Below are positions 26,501 through 40,900 of a stretch of DNA of 64,000 nucleotides, in pieces. Both the position numbers and the translations under genes were made by a program. Under the pieces are notes generated by a model. It made no database searches and was not told the DNA's origin. It worked only from the letters and a program-made list of their open reading frames with translations. Every line of letters begins with the position of its first letter. Position 1 is the first letter of the stretch. Origin of the DNA: Agelaius tricolor (Eukaryota > Chordata > Aves > Passeriformes > Icteridae); the NCBI GenBank assembly GCA_023055355.1, contig JALJCS010000001.1, forward strand, positions 47,993,381 through 48,057,380. Reading direction: 5' to 3'.

Positions 26501-29500
26501 TACTTTTAAAATCAACATTCAGCTACATTTTTTTTCCTTTTTGAGAAAGCCATAATCCTACAGATCCCTTAGAAAAGCTTACTTACACATATAAAAGTAC
26601 CCCAAAATATATAATTCTAGCCTGAAACCAAATACCAGAGGAGTTGAGGCGGGTGCTGCTGCCTTTGAGCTATGCTGTTTTTCAGAGCGCAGCTGTTCCC
26701 TCTCTCGGTTCTGTTTGTACATTAGCTGGCAGCTACAGTCAGCTGCATTTTTGAGAGAGAGAGGATTTTGATGAGAGTCCAACAGTAAGCAGTAGTTATT
26801 TGTTCTCTTTAGATCATGGGGTTTTCTTAACTGTTAGTAGTCACTGTCAACTACGTGATGACAATTTCAATATATTTCAAAATTAACAGACATTGATATT
26901 TACTTTTGGAAAGCCAGATTCAAATGAAGATCCAAGATTCAAATTATTTCTTTAACAGAACAGCAAAAGAGATATTCAAAAATTCCTACAGTTTCAAACA
27001 TTCCTCCTTGGAGCTTTAAACACCGCTAACTTTTTGGAATACCATTTGATTCATAGTTGTTTCTCTAGATACTTGTTCATGTGGTGCAGGGAATAGCACA
27101 CTGACAGAAATCAGCTTAGAACTCCAGTAATTTCTCATTCTTCCCTACAGCTATAAAATGTACCTCCTTTGCAAATTCTTGTCTACCTAAAAGCCAAGTT
27201 TGCATTTAATAATTATGAACATTATGTTGAGACCCTTTCTTCTTTCTGGTCTCAAATATTCTTTTAATGATATAGGTGCTAGGTTTTTAGCATTAGTTCT
27301 GATAAGCACTGCTTCTACAACATTGCTCTGATTATTTAGATTTTTAACTTCAAATTTGTCCTTTCAGTTTGTAAGGAAATTACAATCTAAGTACAGCGCA
27401 ATTAATTTAAAAGAAAAAAATATCCTATATGTAACAACAAGAAGTCCCATCAGTATTTTTTGAAACAGTAAAACTAAATCACAGTGTAAGGTGCTGTATG
27501 TGTATTAAGTAGATCAATTTTTAATTTGCCAAGAAATTCTTCATCCTATTGCTGAAGCTCCTGCCTTCCCAAGAAGGGGTAGAAAATAGAAAAGCAAACA
27601 CCATGGTTAAGGAAATGCTCATTGTGAGTGTATCAAAAAGCTGCCATCTCAAAATGCTGAGAAACTACTCTTACCCAAAGGAAAACTTTGGCTAACAGGA
27701 AAATTTCCTATTATCTGCAAAAGTCTGTATAGTTCCACAGGGCAACAAAGCACAGCCTTGTAAAAATGGCATACAAGTCTACAGTATAAAGCAGGATTTA
27801 ATATTCACTTTACAGTATCAATGCTTATCTTTATTCCCAACTCTCTTTATTGCCGCTGTTTACTTTTAGAGCAGAGAATCATCAACTTTAAAGGGCTGCT
27901 GGGCAGAGGTGCAGTACCACAGTTCCCCCTCCTTCTCAAGAGGTCTCTCTTGGTCTGGCTTGCACTCACAGACTGGGTGCTATCACCCACTAATGTAACT
28001 GAGGTTTGCATCAAAGGGAGTGAAAAAATCAGAAAAACATCTAATTTAATTCTTAAGTAGGACAATGCACCCTACTAAAGGACCCTACAATGCACCCTAC
28101 TAAAATGTACATTTTCCTTGGCCTGCAGCTAAGAGTGGGTGTCCCCACTCCCAGGTGAGGCAAAATGTTTCAAAGGAAAATTACACAGGCCCCTCATCTG
28201 AGAATTGCTACCCTCTTGTTTAATCTACTTGAGTAAAATTTACCAGACAGGTACTCTTCTGCTAAGCTCACAAGACGTCTTCTAAGTATTCAATCCTTTT
28301 TGCTTTCCTTTATTTCCTAGTTTTGGGTTATTGGTTTTTTTCAGAACTCCTTCACCTGTCATCCAGTGGTGATTCAGCAGCAGACTCCATGTTAAAGGGT
28401 GAGAAGTGACTATCAGCTGGTTTGTCCTTTTCCTGCTACTCAGTTTTTTCAGAGGTTTAGGCAATCAGTAGGCAACCCAGTGGGGAGAGGTGCAGAGAGT
28501 AGAAAGCTAGATCTTCACCTTTTAAAAGCATTTGGTATCTGCTTACATGGAGACTACCACAATAAGACTTCTATAACCTATTTAGATACTTGAGGAAAAG
28601 ACAGTGGGCAAAATTAAGAAAAATCAATTAAATGCAATTATATATCTCGATTCTATGTCTTAAAATATTCAAATGAATTCTTTGTCTACTTGCAACATCA
28701 CAGCATCCATTCTGCAAAGATATCAGAGCCTGCCTTGATACTTTCAGCCTTGATCCTTTAAAAGTTTCCTTTAAAACTTCTTCAGAATCTCCTTGCTTGT
28801 TGACAAGATCTAGTTAACACACACAGTTACAGGGAACTGCAGGAAAAGGAATGCACAAGTATTCAAATTGCTCTTCCTTCACTCCAGCAAACAGAAGTGC
28901 TGCAAAAACCAAGAAAATTTCCTTTAGATAGGAATGCTTACCAGTGCCAAATATGAATATGTCCTTTGAGTGAAGGAAAATCTCAGAATATTGCTGCTTA
29001 TCTTAGTAAATAAATTAACACAACAGCTCTCAATTCACATGTAACTTTAAGCCCAGTTTGCTCTATTTTTTTAAAAGTTAATCTCTAATTGAAAAAATTC
29101 TTTGTTTTCTTTTGTCTCCTTAAGCTTCAGGACTTCCACCCTTGGCACAGCCATCTGAATTAGATCCAACTTGCCAGAGGTATCAATTTCATTGAAACAA
29201 ATCTGCTTCAACATTTTTCACTTGAAAGAATTAGACCATGCCTTTGCAAGATAAAATCACATTGCAGTAAGAAGGAAAAAAGGCCAACAAACAAGCAGGC
29301 TAGATTCTGTCAATCTTTCACTAGGAGACTGAGGCATCCTATCTTTTGAAGTTAATACATCCTAGAGGCACAATGGATTTACTGTACTACGTCCCCATTC
29401 TAAGAAATTGCTCTTCTACTGACCCAGAAGGGAAAGCATACCACAAAGGGGGAAAAAGCAACTGTGCTAAAAGTAGTAAATGATAAGCAGCATCGCTAAG

Positions 29501-30289
29501 GAGCATTCTCTTCCCAGCACAGCCATATGCATTCTCTCTTGGAGTAGCTATCCAACCTTTTTCTCCCTCACATTCAAGACATCATCTAGGACTCTTTTTC
29601 CAAAAACTTATTTCTGTCAAATACATACAGAAGCTAATAAAACACCATTTCTAAATGTTTTCAGCTACAGTATGTTAGAAGCATACATTATCCTGATTCC
29701 TAGGCTCAAGTCCAACAAGATATTTAATTGTGCATAAAGCAAACTCATGTTTTTTTTTACCAAAGTCACTACTCATTTTTTCTCTTTAGCCACTTGCTAT
29801 AGCTCCTTCCTTGAGAAGGACACGATGGAACCCAACAGGGAGATTTCACACAGCCACTAAAAGAAACCTATACAAAGGACACCATGATCAAGAAAAGTTT
29901 GCAGCAGCATATTCCACCTTCTAGCTTACTGTGTAGCAAGTGAGATTCATAATGTCTGAAGCTATACAGTTAGCAGCCAGGTAGTTTACCTTTCCTTTTG
30001 CAACACAAAAATTATATTCTTGCATGTTAATTAATCAGTTCCTAGAAAATCATTTTCCAGAGTCCTGGAAATAAATTCAAGTCTTGTAAGTGATTGATAA
30101 ATGTGACATGCAATTTTGACATATCAATCTCTTTCACACTGAGACTGACACTAGGACCCAACCTCTGTTCCTAGAACTGGCACTAATCAGCAACATGTCT
30201 ATCATGTTCCACACTTTAGACTTGAGTTGACTTTTCACTCCTACTCCTAACCAAGTTTTTAAAAGGACAGGACATGCCATGAGATCCCA
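23525..30289. other. Intronic, mostly featureless
   Basis: AT-rich sequence with moderately GC-richer pieces at 23690-24000 and 25240-25430 that I cannot classify. It also contains the 18-bp direct repeat near 28062. No coding exon was found. Confidence 0.65.
28062..28104. repeat. Two exact 18-bp direct repeats
   Basis: ACAATGCACCCTACTAAA occurs at 28062-28079 and again at 28087-28104, separated by seven bases that themselves end in CCCT. It is a recent local tandem duplication. Confidence 0.85.
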
Positions 30290-30835
30290 GGCACACAGTC
30301 CCACTGCACAGTGGGGCAGAAAGGCACCTCAGCAGAGCCACCTGTCCACTCCAATCCCTGCTCAGAGTGGGGCCAGCCAGACCAGGGGGATCAGGAATTG
30401 CTTTGCATATCCTGGGGAAACCTGTGTTGGGATTCAATCACCCCTACATGAAAAGGGTTTTCTGATGTTTCAGTAGAACTTGTGTATTTCAATCTGTCAC
30501 TACTGTCTCCTGTCCCATCACTCTGGGTATTAATGGGAACCATCTGGCCCTGGCAATGGGTCTTCCTTGCCTGGGGTTTCTGAAGGCAAATCTCACCAGT
30601 AAAAGCTGAAGTGGAGGTGGCTTTATGCACCTCAGCCTTTTCTGAGGCCCTGTTCAGCAGCAGCTCCTCATTCTCCTTGCCCTAGCTTTTGCTGCTGATA
30701 TGGTTGTAGGAGCCCTTCTTGTTCCCTTTCACATCCTTTGCTAGATTCAGCTGCAGGTGGGCTTTGGCTGTCCTAAGCCCATCCTTGCACACTCAAACAA
30801 TGTCTCTGCACTCCTCCCGGGGTGAACTCAATACA
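30290..30835 (-). mobile_element. CR1 LINE fragment with internal deletion, minus strand
   Basis: Read on the minus strand, 30835 to about 30600 translates as the CR1 ORF2 segment between endonuclease and reverse transcriptase. Recognisable peptides are REECRDIV, AKAHLQLNLAKDVKGNKKG and EKAEV, with an in-frame stop in between. From about 30530 to 30295 the sequence switches to the CR1 3' tail (GTGATGGGACAGGAGAC, AGATTGAAATACACAAG, GGGTGATTGAATCCC, CTCTGAGCAGGGATTGG), ending near a terminal CACTGTG. The reverse-transcriptase domain that should lie between these parts is missing, so the copy is internally deleted as well as 5'-truncated. Confidence 0.8.
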
Positions 30836-33800
30836 GAGCTTATCAGAAAGCCATTAGTGAGTTTCACTTGCAAACACTCATGAAAATATTTTAGCAGTTG
30901 GAAGCACAAAGCACATTCATTGCTGCTCAAGCTCCTAAATTCTAAGAGGAGGGCACCCAGAGAAATCAAAGTTACTTTCAACAGCACATCATACCAATTT
31001 CTTCATAGGTACATTGGTATCTACATTCAACCTGGCCATTTCCACCTTGAGAAGAACTCGTATGAAACCCATATCAATCTACTGGGTTATTTAACTCTTC
31101 TTATCCACAGAACTTATTAACTACTCCAGTCCTTGCTCAATAATAGCTATTACCACAGATGCAGGAGAAACATCAAAACTGTCTCATCTGAACCTCATGG
31201 ATAAAGAAGATTCAGTGCAAGTGTTTTAATTCTTTATATCCATTCCTTATTCAATTTTACTTTACCAGGAGGACACAAATTCTCACAAACAAGGTAAGGA
31301 AGAAAGCTGAAGAGGTTTAAACAATTTATTACATTTGCTTCATCTTCATGTCATGCATGAAAAGTGGCATCCTTCCCGTGTTGATAAAACTATGTGTAAC
31401 CAGGAATATTATTTTTATGTTCACACACAGGTGTTACTGATCTTGTTTTCTCCACAAAGAGACTATGTCTTATTTCTCCTACAGAAAAAGCCCCGTAGTA
31501 ACATAGCATTTAGATTCTGAACTACCTCTACACTAAAACACATGCAGGAAAAATATTACTATTCATGAAACAAATCTAGCATGCCTTCCTCCTAAGAAAG
31601 AAAATACACCACTATAGACTGATCTCCAAATAAAACAAATAGAAGACAGAGTTACATAAATAAAATAATATTAAATAAAGAAATGCAAATTCTAAGAAAT
31701 TTCAAGATATGCCAGTATAATAACCCTACTTTGGTCACACACTATTATTTCTAGTAGAAGAAAATAAATATCAGGCTCTACTGAACCATAATTCTTAGCA
31801 GGATCCTAACTTTTGTGTCACAGACTGAAGTTGGTAAGGCTAACATAAGAACCATCAATGCAAACTCTGACTTCCATGGCCAACTACAAACTTCCCCAAT
31901 TCAAAACTATTTTTCTTTCCAGAATTAAGGCAGTAAAGCAAGTCTGTTTCCTCCTCAAAGAAATTGCAATGCATGCAAGAGAACACAAAAGAACATTCCA
32001 TGAGTTTATACTTTCTTTAAACTGTTTTTGTGGTTCACTAATAAGTGCAGCTTCAGGAGTTTGAGCACATTAGTGCTCATTACCATCACTCTGTTTTAAG
32101 TGTCTATAAACACAGTGAAGGAAGGAAAGTGAAAGAATGCTTACTACTCTCCTCTTCCTTGTTCTTGCCTCCCACCTCCTTTCCCAGCTGAGCAGGAACA
32201 TTTGCCAAACCACAGCTATGACTGGCACAGTATTACAAGGCTCTGTGCAATAGGACCAAATGCAACATACAGGTTTGCACTAAGGAATCCCACTGCTCAC
32301 GTGGCATCAGGAACTAAAGGTTCCCCATTCTGCAATCCATGAACCATTCATTGGCCACTAAAGCAAACAAAAGAGATTCATTGAAAATAGGAGAGATGCC
32401 TTGCCTGACCCTGTGCAGTCGGAGATGAGGAGTGCAAACAGGCTAGAACAGAAGTGAAGAATGGGTGTTTGGAGAAAGAATAAAGCATACTTATGATGTT
32501 ATTTATAGAGTATGAGTAAGGAAATATTCTTAACCAGGGCCATATTACACATTATATTTAGCTGAACAGCTAAACCTGTCATTTTTATCTCAGATTTAAC
32601 TATATATTTAAATCGGTGTGCATTTCTTATTTTCTTTGATGTTGACCACATTTACAAAGGAATTGCCTGAGACCACCACATTTATTTCTCATAACCATTA
32701 GACCTCAAGCTTGGATGTGGATCCAGAGGAGCCTGTATGAAAATTTTCTGTTTCCAGGCTTAGCAAGCCAAAACAATCATGTTGCAAGAGCATCAGCCAT
32801 TCAACTGATCTGCCTTCAGTTTCATAATTATTTTGTGCTTGTGGCATGGTAATGATGCTGTCAGAGTGCAAGAAGAGGTTCTCTGGTCATCCTTCTCATA
32901 CAATGCAAGCATTACCTCTGAATAAAATAAAAATGTGGATGTAAAATTTCAGTTAAAATAATCAGAGAGCTTAACAGATGGATAAAATTTGTTTGAGCAA
33001 ATCAACCCCCTTACATTCTGAGCTCCTTTGTATTAAAAATATTTTTGTCTTGAGACTAAGTAAGCTAAAGAAACATTTCTGAAGCTGACTATACAGCTTT
33101 CAAGCTGTGCTGTCTGTATAAAGCAGGAGTTTTAACATCTACTCATGCCACAAATACAACTTTTTCCACTTACAGTAGAGGCTTTGGTGAGCAAATTCTA
33201 CAAAGGTGCTGAAGATAGCTGCAGAAAGGAGCAAGAAATACTTTTCAATAGGAATAGGTACCACTTATCACTTGTCTGCTCCCCCAGAACTATTCCTGTC
33301 TCTCACAAGTTCATTTTAAGCAGAATACATTAAAAAGTATGCTTTTCTAGCTTAAATCGGGAAAGTTTTGCCCAGCAACCTCTGCTTCTCTCACCCCACT
33401 TTTTCTTTTCCCAGCTATCACTCCCTCCCACATGATTCCCTTTCATTTTGAGAGTCTCAAGCCCAGCACACAGTTCTGCAGTAGCAGGCTTCCCTGCTGA
33501 GGGAAACAGGGGAAGAAAGACTCTAAAATGCTGCTCCTCAAAGACAGGAAAATATGAGTTTCTATGCCTGGGCTGGATGGAGGCTCTGCTGGGCAACAGC
33601 TGCACACAGTTGGGCAGACCTGTTTTCACACTTCCCTGAACTACCCTGTGCCTCAGAAGCCCCCTCAGAAAAACAACTTCATTACTTTTCAGAAACACTG
33701 TACAGATATAAAGCTCACAAACTGAACAAACTCAAACCACCCCAACCAGGAGAGCCAGGCAAGTAGAAGAGTTTCCATGTTGCTGAGTATCAGTGTTTTG

Positions 33801-34135
33801 TTGGACATGGTGCACAGGTTTCTGGGAAAATCCCTGCCCTTGCAAGAGTGCAAAGAATCATAACCCTGTTCCCAATGCTGCTATTAATCAGGCATATGAC
33901 ACCAAAGGCACATAACCTCTCTGTGCCCTTTTAATAAAATAAGTGTTAATAATTATCTTCTTCTTTGACATGCTAGATGAAAACTAAGGCATGAGGATAG
34001 ACAAAACAGAGTTGTACTCTCCAGTCAGTAGCAATTGAGGGAAGAGGAAGCAAGAAGGACACTTAGTAGCTTCTTTTACAGATGATGGAAAAATTTCTTT
34101 GTTAGGACATTTGAGAAGAAAATTTCAGGCTTGCC

Positions 34136-34150
34136 TTTTTTTTTTTTTTT
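34136..34150 (-). repeat. T15 run (A-tail-like on the minus strand)
   Basis: A homopolymer of 15 T is followed by AT-rich sequence containing TTTATC (GATAAA on the minus strand). It could mark a retroposed tail on the minus strand, but no parent sequence is recognised in 34150-34400. Confidence 0.6.
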
Positions 34151-37100
34151 GTAAATAATAAATTTATCATTGATACAATAATTCCAAACAAACAAGCCTA
34201 ACTATGCAGCAGGGTAGTACAAAGAAATTCAACATACAGGCACAGCTCTGATCTTGGGGACAGCTGAGTCCATGCCTCTCCTCCCATCCCCAAGTTTTGT
34301 AACCCTCATTAAAATCTTTCTGAATCTCAAGTCCCTCTTGCATGGAGAGTGAGCAGGACATCACTCCATCACTAAAGCCACAGCACGTTTAGAAAGAGGG
34401 AGAAAAGTGCATCAGCCCACTGGGAGCCCTACCAGATAAAAGCCATTGGATCCTCCACTGGTGCTCCACGCTCTGTCACTGGCATGACGTGCAGTATCCT
34501 TGGGCCAGCAGAGCAAAGAGGGGAGTGGCAGTGCCACAAGCACCTCAGTGAACTTACTGCACACAGCTAACTGAACACCTCAGCACAGCAATAATAAGAT
34601 CCAGTTACTGCCAGCCTCAGCTGTATTTGAGCTGGGGTCAGAAGGTGAAAGATACTATATGCTATTTAAAAGCCTTTCAGCTTCTAAAATTCATAACCAA
34701 AGAGTTGCAGAGGAAAAAGAACTGAAGCTGTCAGCTGTTTCCATGTAGCATAGTGCAAAAAACAGACAACTGCTGAGCTATAAAGAATCACAGAGCTTTG
34801 CCAAAATTTGCTTCATTGATTAGATGAGAGAAGTATCAGATTCAAAACTAGACAGGGAAAATGCAACAGGCCTAATGAAGTAAGGCTGTTCATCAGAAGA
34901 TTAAATAACCCATGCTGAATTTGACTGACTCCCCAGAAAAATATAATTGAAAATATCATTGATGATATAAAGTAATAGGTTTTGCTTATTAATAGTGAGG
35001 CAAGGTAGAGAGCTCGCAGTTAGACAATGAAGCATTTTCTATTTCAGCTTTCATTTAATCACACTTCTGAAAATTTCTACTTTGCAAAAACAATCCTCCC
35101 CCCCAAAAAAAGGCCCCAAACTAAACCAACCCCCACACACACAAAAACACCACAAAGCCTCAGATAAACAGGTGGTAAGGTTTAGGCTCCACTGTTTTGT
35201 TATTCATTCTAATTTTCTTATTGTGCTATCTCCCAACAGGCAACACAAAAGAAATCTGCACATTTGTATGGGGAGTTCTGCTAGGAAAAGAACAATCAGC
35301 TGCAGACATGAAAGGAACTGAGAAGTCAGCAATTTCACAGCCTTTGCCTTGCAATATCTGCCTCAACATTTCAGATTGTATCAAAGCTGTTGTCGCGCAC
35401 CATTTCCATGGAACTGCAAGAGTTAGGGAGAAACAAACATGGCACCAAATCCACCCATCTAGCAGGGATAGACACCCCCACAGTGCTCTTCTTCCAGGGC
35501 CTTATGCAGTCATTATATTATGCATGCTAAGCACTGATCTTTCAGTGACCCACTGACATGAAGTGATGACCTTTCTATTTTAAAATCTTGCTATGTAACT
35601 TCCCAGCTCCTCTCTCCTGTCCCCATCCTTCTCCCCCTTCTCTTTCGAAGCCTGGTCATCAACAAGTGTTTCTCATAACAACTACCATGACAACTCAGAT
35701 CCTTCCCCCCAAACTTCAAGTATTTCTTTGTGCTTAAGTTAGGGGTTCTGCCATCATAGACACATAAGAAGCCTGAGGGAGTCTTTGGAGATACCACTGT
35801 CTCTCCCTGCTGACTTCAGAGGGAACCTTTGAAACAAGGAGTAAAGGTCTTACAGACAAGCCATGTACAGTCTAAGTCTTGTGTAACTTTTTCTAATCAA
35901 GACACTTGTCTGTCCACTGCTCCCCCTATAGTTCTCTCCTATTTAACATACTCTTCTTGGCACTGTATTGCCCAATCTGAATGCAATTTCTACCTGTAAT
36001 CTCACCAAATTTGTAGAGAGGAGGTGTACCAACATCACCTCTCCAAGATCTTGCTGTGTATTTCACCGCATCCCAGTAGCCTTTTTCCTTACCTTTTAAA
36101 AATGCAAAAGCATGGGCTGCTTATGGGACACTTCTTCTCAGACCCATTTTTTTCTGATTTTCAGTGCAGAGATTCAGGTGGCTCTCCTCTAGATGTAGGC
36201 CAGCAAAAGAGGCAAGAGTATTTGCTCTATGATGCAAGCCACTGAAGAAAGAAAACCTGGTTGAAGGAAATAGGACCACCAGCAATTCATGATTAGGAAA
36301 TCACTATCTGCTAAACATGGTTTGGTGTTACAGAGGAACAGAGTAACAAAAGGACTGGGAAACTACCTGTAAATACAGGGACAGCAGAAGGAAAAAGAGG
36401 TTCTTAGAAGATAAGAGAACAAAAAATAAGACTGAACAAAAAGACAGCATTAAGTATGGTCAATATTGATGTAATCTCCTCTGAATTGCCATGAGATAAA
36501 CAGAGGCATAAACATTTATCAATTACTGTCAACATCCACAAAATTACTGTCTTCTGAAATCCAACCCAAATTTGTGTATTGTAAGATAATTCTCAAACTC
36601 TTTCTGAAACAACATCATAAGGCTTCCCATGCCCCAACCCCTTCAGGACTCATGCCCATTTCAACACAAGACACTGCCATGAAGGAAAAGCATAAAACTT
36701 CATAATCTGGATAGAATAAAAAACAACCAAAACTCACAACATTCAGAGAAGTAATGCAAGCTCTAATCTGCACAAGAATTTCCAAATCTTGGGATATTTT
36801 ACAAGGTAAAAAGACACGTAACTGGAATTTGTATTTCAAAAGCAAGCTTTGCAATCAGGGCTAAAACAACATGTGAAGATCTTTGAGAAAATCAAAGTAT
36901 CCTCCAAATGAATCTGCCATTACATTCAAAGGCCAAGCAATGACAGAAGCCTCACAATAGTCTCCAGCAGTAACTAAGCAAAAGCTAAGAAACATTCACT
37001 TATTCTAACAACTTTGTTGTATGTATTTCAGAATCATCTATTAGTAAACTACAAGAAGAATTGTAAGGAGCAAGTCCTCTCCCAGAAATACTGAGGACAT

Positions 37101-37861
37101 TTCACATCAGGAAAAAAAAAAGAAAAAGAAATAAAAAAGTGGAAATAATAAATCAAACCTCCTTGACTAGCAACTGTTAATCCAGGCACCAGGAGCTCAT
37201 CTCCCAGAACTGTCACTTGCTAGCAGTTAGTAACCTTGTAAGAGTACAATGTTATGCTGGCATCCTCTCTCTGGGGCAGCTACATTAAACTGAACCAACC
37301 ATCCACTTGATCAGCAGAAGTTTTTAAAATAAACACTCTCAGGGGTGCTGAAACATGCTATTTACTCATGGCAGAGACGTAGTGCTTCTTCACTCAACTA
37401 GCACAGGCACTATGATCTCCATCCCGGTCTCCTGATGACTTCTACTCTGAATCATTAAGTATGATAAGTAGCAAGCCTTGGCAAGCATCCAAATGTCTAT
37501 TTCCAAAGCATTAGTACTCAGAAACCGTAACACAAACCTAATCACTGTGCTTCCATGCTTACAAACAAAGCCGAACATCCATTTTCAACACAACAGGGCC
37601 TGCTCCCCTCAGTGCAGCTCTAAAGAGCAAGAGAGTAAAATAAATTTCACTGAAATAATTGCTCTCCACTTCCTATCCACCCGTCCAGTCTCCAAACATC
37701 CTCTAACCCAGATTCTAAAACAAAGAAAAACAAATGCCTCATTATATAAACACAAGTTATGTTTGAAAATCTACTTGCCTGCTCACCAATAATGATGAGG
37801 AAACCTTTCTTGGTGGAAAAAAAAAAAAAATCATGCCATCACTTTCCACAGCTTTCACTTG

Positions 37862-37929
37862 AAAATTTAAAAAAAATAAAAAAAAAAAAAAAATAAAAAA
37901 AATAAAAAAAGAAAAAAAAAAAGAAAAAG
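37862..37929. repeat. A-rich low-complexity tract
   Basis: About 68 bp of almost pure adenine interrupted by single T or G (AAAAAAT and AAAAAG units), with a further A14 run at 37817-37830. This is a simple repeat, probably length-variable. Confidence 0.9.
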
Positions 37930-40900
37930 CCCAAACTGTAAGCTAAAAGCTTGAGGAGCCACTGCTGTGCCAGTAAGACTTGGTCTTTCAGGCAAGCACG
38001 TCTGCTGCCCAGGGAAAGGCAGTGGCAGCCTATCCCATCTTGGTGCTCCCTTCTAAGTTAATGTCAACAGGCTACAGACAACTGACTTCCCAAAAAGGGC
38101 TGATTCTACTTGTATCACATCTGTAATAAACTGTAATGGCCTGGAAATGGCTCTCTCCCCTCACTGATGAGACAGGACAAGCAGACAAATAGCTGAGAGG
38201 ACCATGAATCTTATAGCAAGATTTGAAGAGGAACTTAATTCTTGCCAATTTCAAAAGGATTCTTGTTTTTCCTTGCCCCCATGGTATGAATAAACAGCAC
38301 CCAGACCATTGCAAGCCCTAGCTTCAAAACTTACTGGTCCAAGGAAAAAAACCAAATACAGCATAGAAGGGGGATAGGAGGACCTCCCCTTGCACCCCAG
38401 CTCTCAGAAGAGACAACCCAAATAGAAATATTCTCAGAAGTTATCTGCCTCACATAACAATGCAGTAGGTGATTTTTCTAAGTGTGTTTCATACACACCC
38501 ACGTGAGCACACAGAGTGGCTACTGACCTCCTTGGCTGTACCTGTAACAGAGGAAACACAGGGCTTTCTTTCACATCACTGCAATTTAAAACAGAGCTCA
38601 CAGGGGGTCAGCAGCAGGTGCAAAGTCACAACTTCAAAAAAAAAAACTTACAACAGCCTTGTTTGTCCAGTCCAAGATGAAAACAAACTCTTACATCTTA
38701 CCTGAAACCTGTTTTTGCAGAGAGGGACAGCTATGAAAAGAAAATATCCAGGTGTTCTTGAATAGGTTACAGGAGCCAGAAGCTCAATGAGCAACTACTT
38801 GCACATGAAACTAAGAAAACCACCCTGAAAGAAGGGCTTCCTTATGTGCTCAAGAATTATGTCCAAAACATGTGGTGATTTTCACACAAAATACACTCGA
38901 GCAATTTCAGCAATCCCAGATTTTTCCTAGACACAAGGGACAGCAGACACACTTTCTATTAACATACAAATTTAAATGATGGGAGAGAAAGGACCAATTA
39001 CCATCTGGAAACTGAGTGAAAAAAGGATACCTGCTCAACCATGTTACAGAATGCTCCTGCCAAAAATCATATCAAATCAAATTCCCTCTGTTATACCTTC
39101 ATCATATGTTCTACAAACTTTGCTAAAAGGCCCCTGTGCTTAAATAACAAACAAAGAAATTCAACTTACTGTCACTGGTGATTCTGACATGTGCTACTGA
39201 TTTCAAAACAGTTTTTATCAGGCATCAGTGCAGTAGAGCTAGCAGAGATGTTAATTAATCTCCAACCTCTTATTAGAAGTAAGGGGGAGAAAAATTAGAG
39301 AGCCTTTATTTTCCCCACAGAGCATGAAGTGTTGTAGCTTCTGTCGGAGTTATTTTGCTACAGAGTCTCTCATTCTAGCACCCTTGAATGTTTATCAGTC
39401 TTTGTAAAACCCCAAGCAAAAGCAACCTTCCTTCTCCCTAATTTGGTGTGAAAATATGAGAATCACTGCAACAACCACTTTTTTCCTTGTAACAGTCAAT
39501 CCCTTTTGGCTGACTACTCTCCAACAGAGAACTTGCCATTCACTTAGGATGATCAAGGACTGCATTTTCACAAATCAAGTCTACGCAGCACCACAGGAAA
39601 CAAGAAATAAATTATTTGGTAACTCCTGTGGACATGAAGTCTTCTAGATGACGACACATCTAAAAATTGAAGCCCTCTGATGAGACTCTCAAATATAATA
39701 ACTCCTGAAGTAAAACTGAACAGAGACTGTGATAGCCAACAGTGGTGATGCCCTTGAAAGAAAAGCAGCTGGACCATTGCCTCAGTCTATAAAGGAGCTT
39801 CCTCCCAACACTATCTGCCTTATCTCTTTGACACAGCCAAAACCTGTACACAACAGAAGGGTTTATCAAAAGCATCTTTTTCCTCTCAGTATTTCTGTGG
39901 CTATGACCACCACACTATCTATCTCAGACTATCCTACTCTCTCACACATTCATCTTCAAAACGTCATTTGGATAGAAGGGGGTTAGAGAGAATTTCTACA
40001 CAATTTGTTCAATGCCACATGAAGTCTGTCAGGGCAGAGACCTGAAGCCTCTCTCATCTCCTCAGGCCCAAGTGAAATATCCCATTTAACCAGCAGACTT
40101 GTTTTTACACAGGTGGATATACCACACTGCAATATAACCTGAAAGTAAACCAAATAAATAAATTTTTTGAAAAAGCTGTAGTAATATTCCCTCTCATCAG
40201 GGACTGAATTAATCCTTTAAATCCCTTGTCAAATTACGAAGTGGACAATAAGAAAAAGAAACATCTACACAGACACCCATATGCAATTCCTGATTCCCAG
40301 ACTGGAGTCTGACTTTGAAAGCAGAAAATACATTCCTGAATAAATGCTATTCAATTTTCCAAATATATTTAGTATATTATCACAACACATTCACACAAGC
40401 ATTTTTTGCTATGACTTCACTGTACAGAGTGTTTTAGCCAGCCAGCCAGCACAATGTAATCCAGAGGCCACTCAATCTTTTTTGAAAGGAAGAGGCTTGA
40501 GTTTTATGACCTTGGTTATAAAATTAGATGCATTCTGGTTCTCCACAGAGTATTTCCCGACATCACCTTGTGTTAGGCAAAGCTTTGTTAATCTTGCCAT
40601 CAGACAAGCTGTGAGTGATGAGCAGTCTTTTAACAAAAGGTCCTTGGAGATGAGGCTCCTCTTTTGTCTTCCAAAGAAGTTCACTTATAACTTGAGACTT
40701 TAGTAACCTAAATGGAAGTCCAGACTTATTTTATCTAAAAGATAATATGTATGGCTTTCACAACAGCAAAACGAGGAAGTTCAAAGAGGACAGAAGAGCT
40801 AATTAAGAAAGATACAGCTACATACAGACTTGTGATTTAGGTTCAGACCATCTCTTTTCAAGGCTTTTAGGAAGCAGATTCCAAACTGACCTTTCAGTTC

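Noticed and set aside
33330..33698. A 122-codon minus-strand frame
   Set aside because: No recognised domain and no acceptor/donor arrangement fitting UST; the peptide does not resemble any UST exon.
34150..34400. Possible retropseudogene ending in an A15 tail on the minus strand
   Set aside because: There is only a weak GATAAA-type signal, no recognisable parent gene and no evident target duplication.
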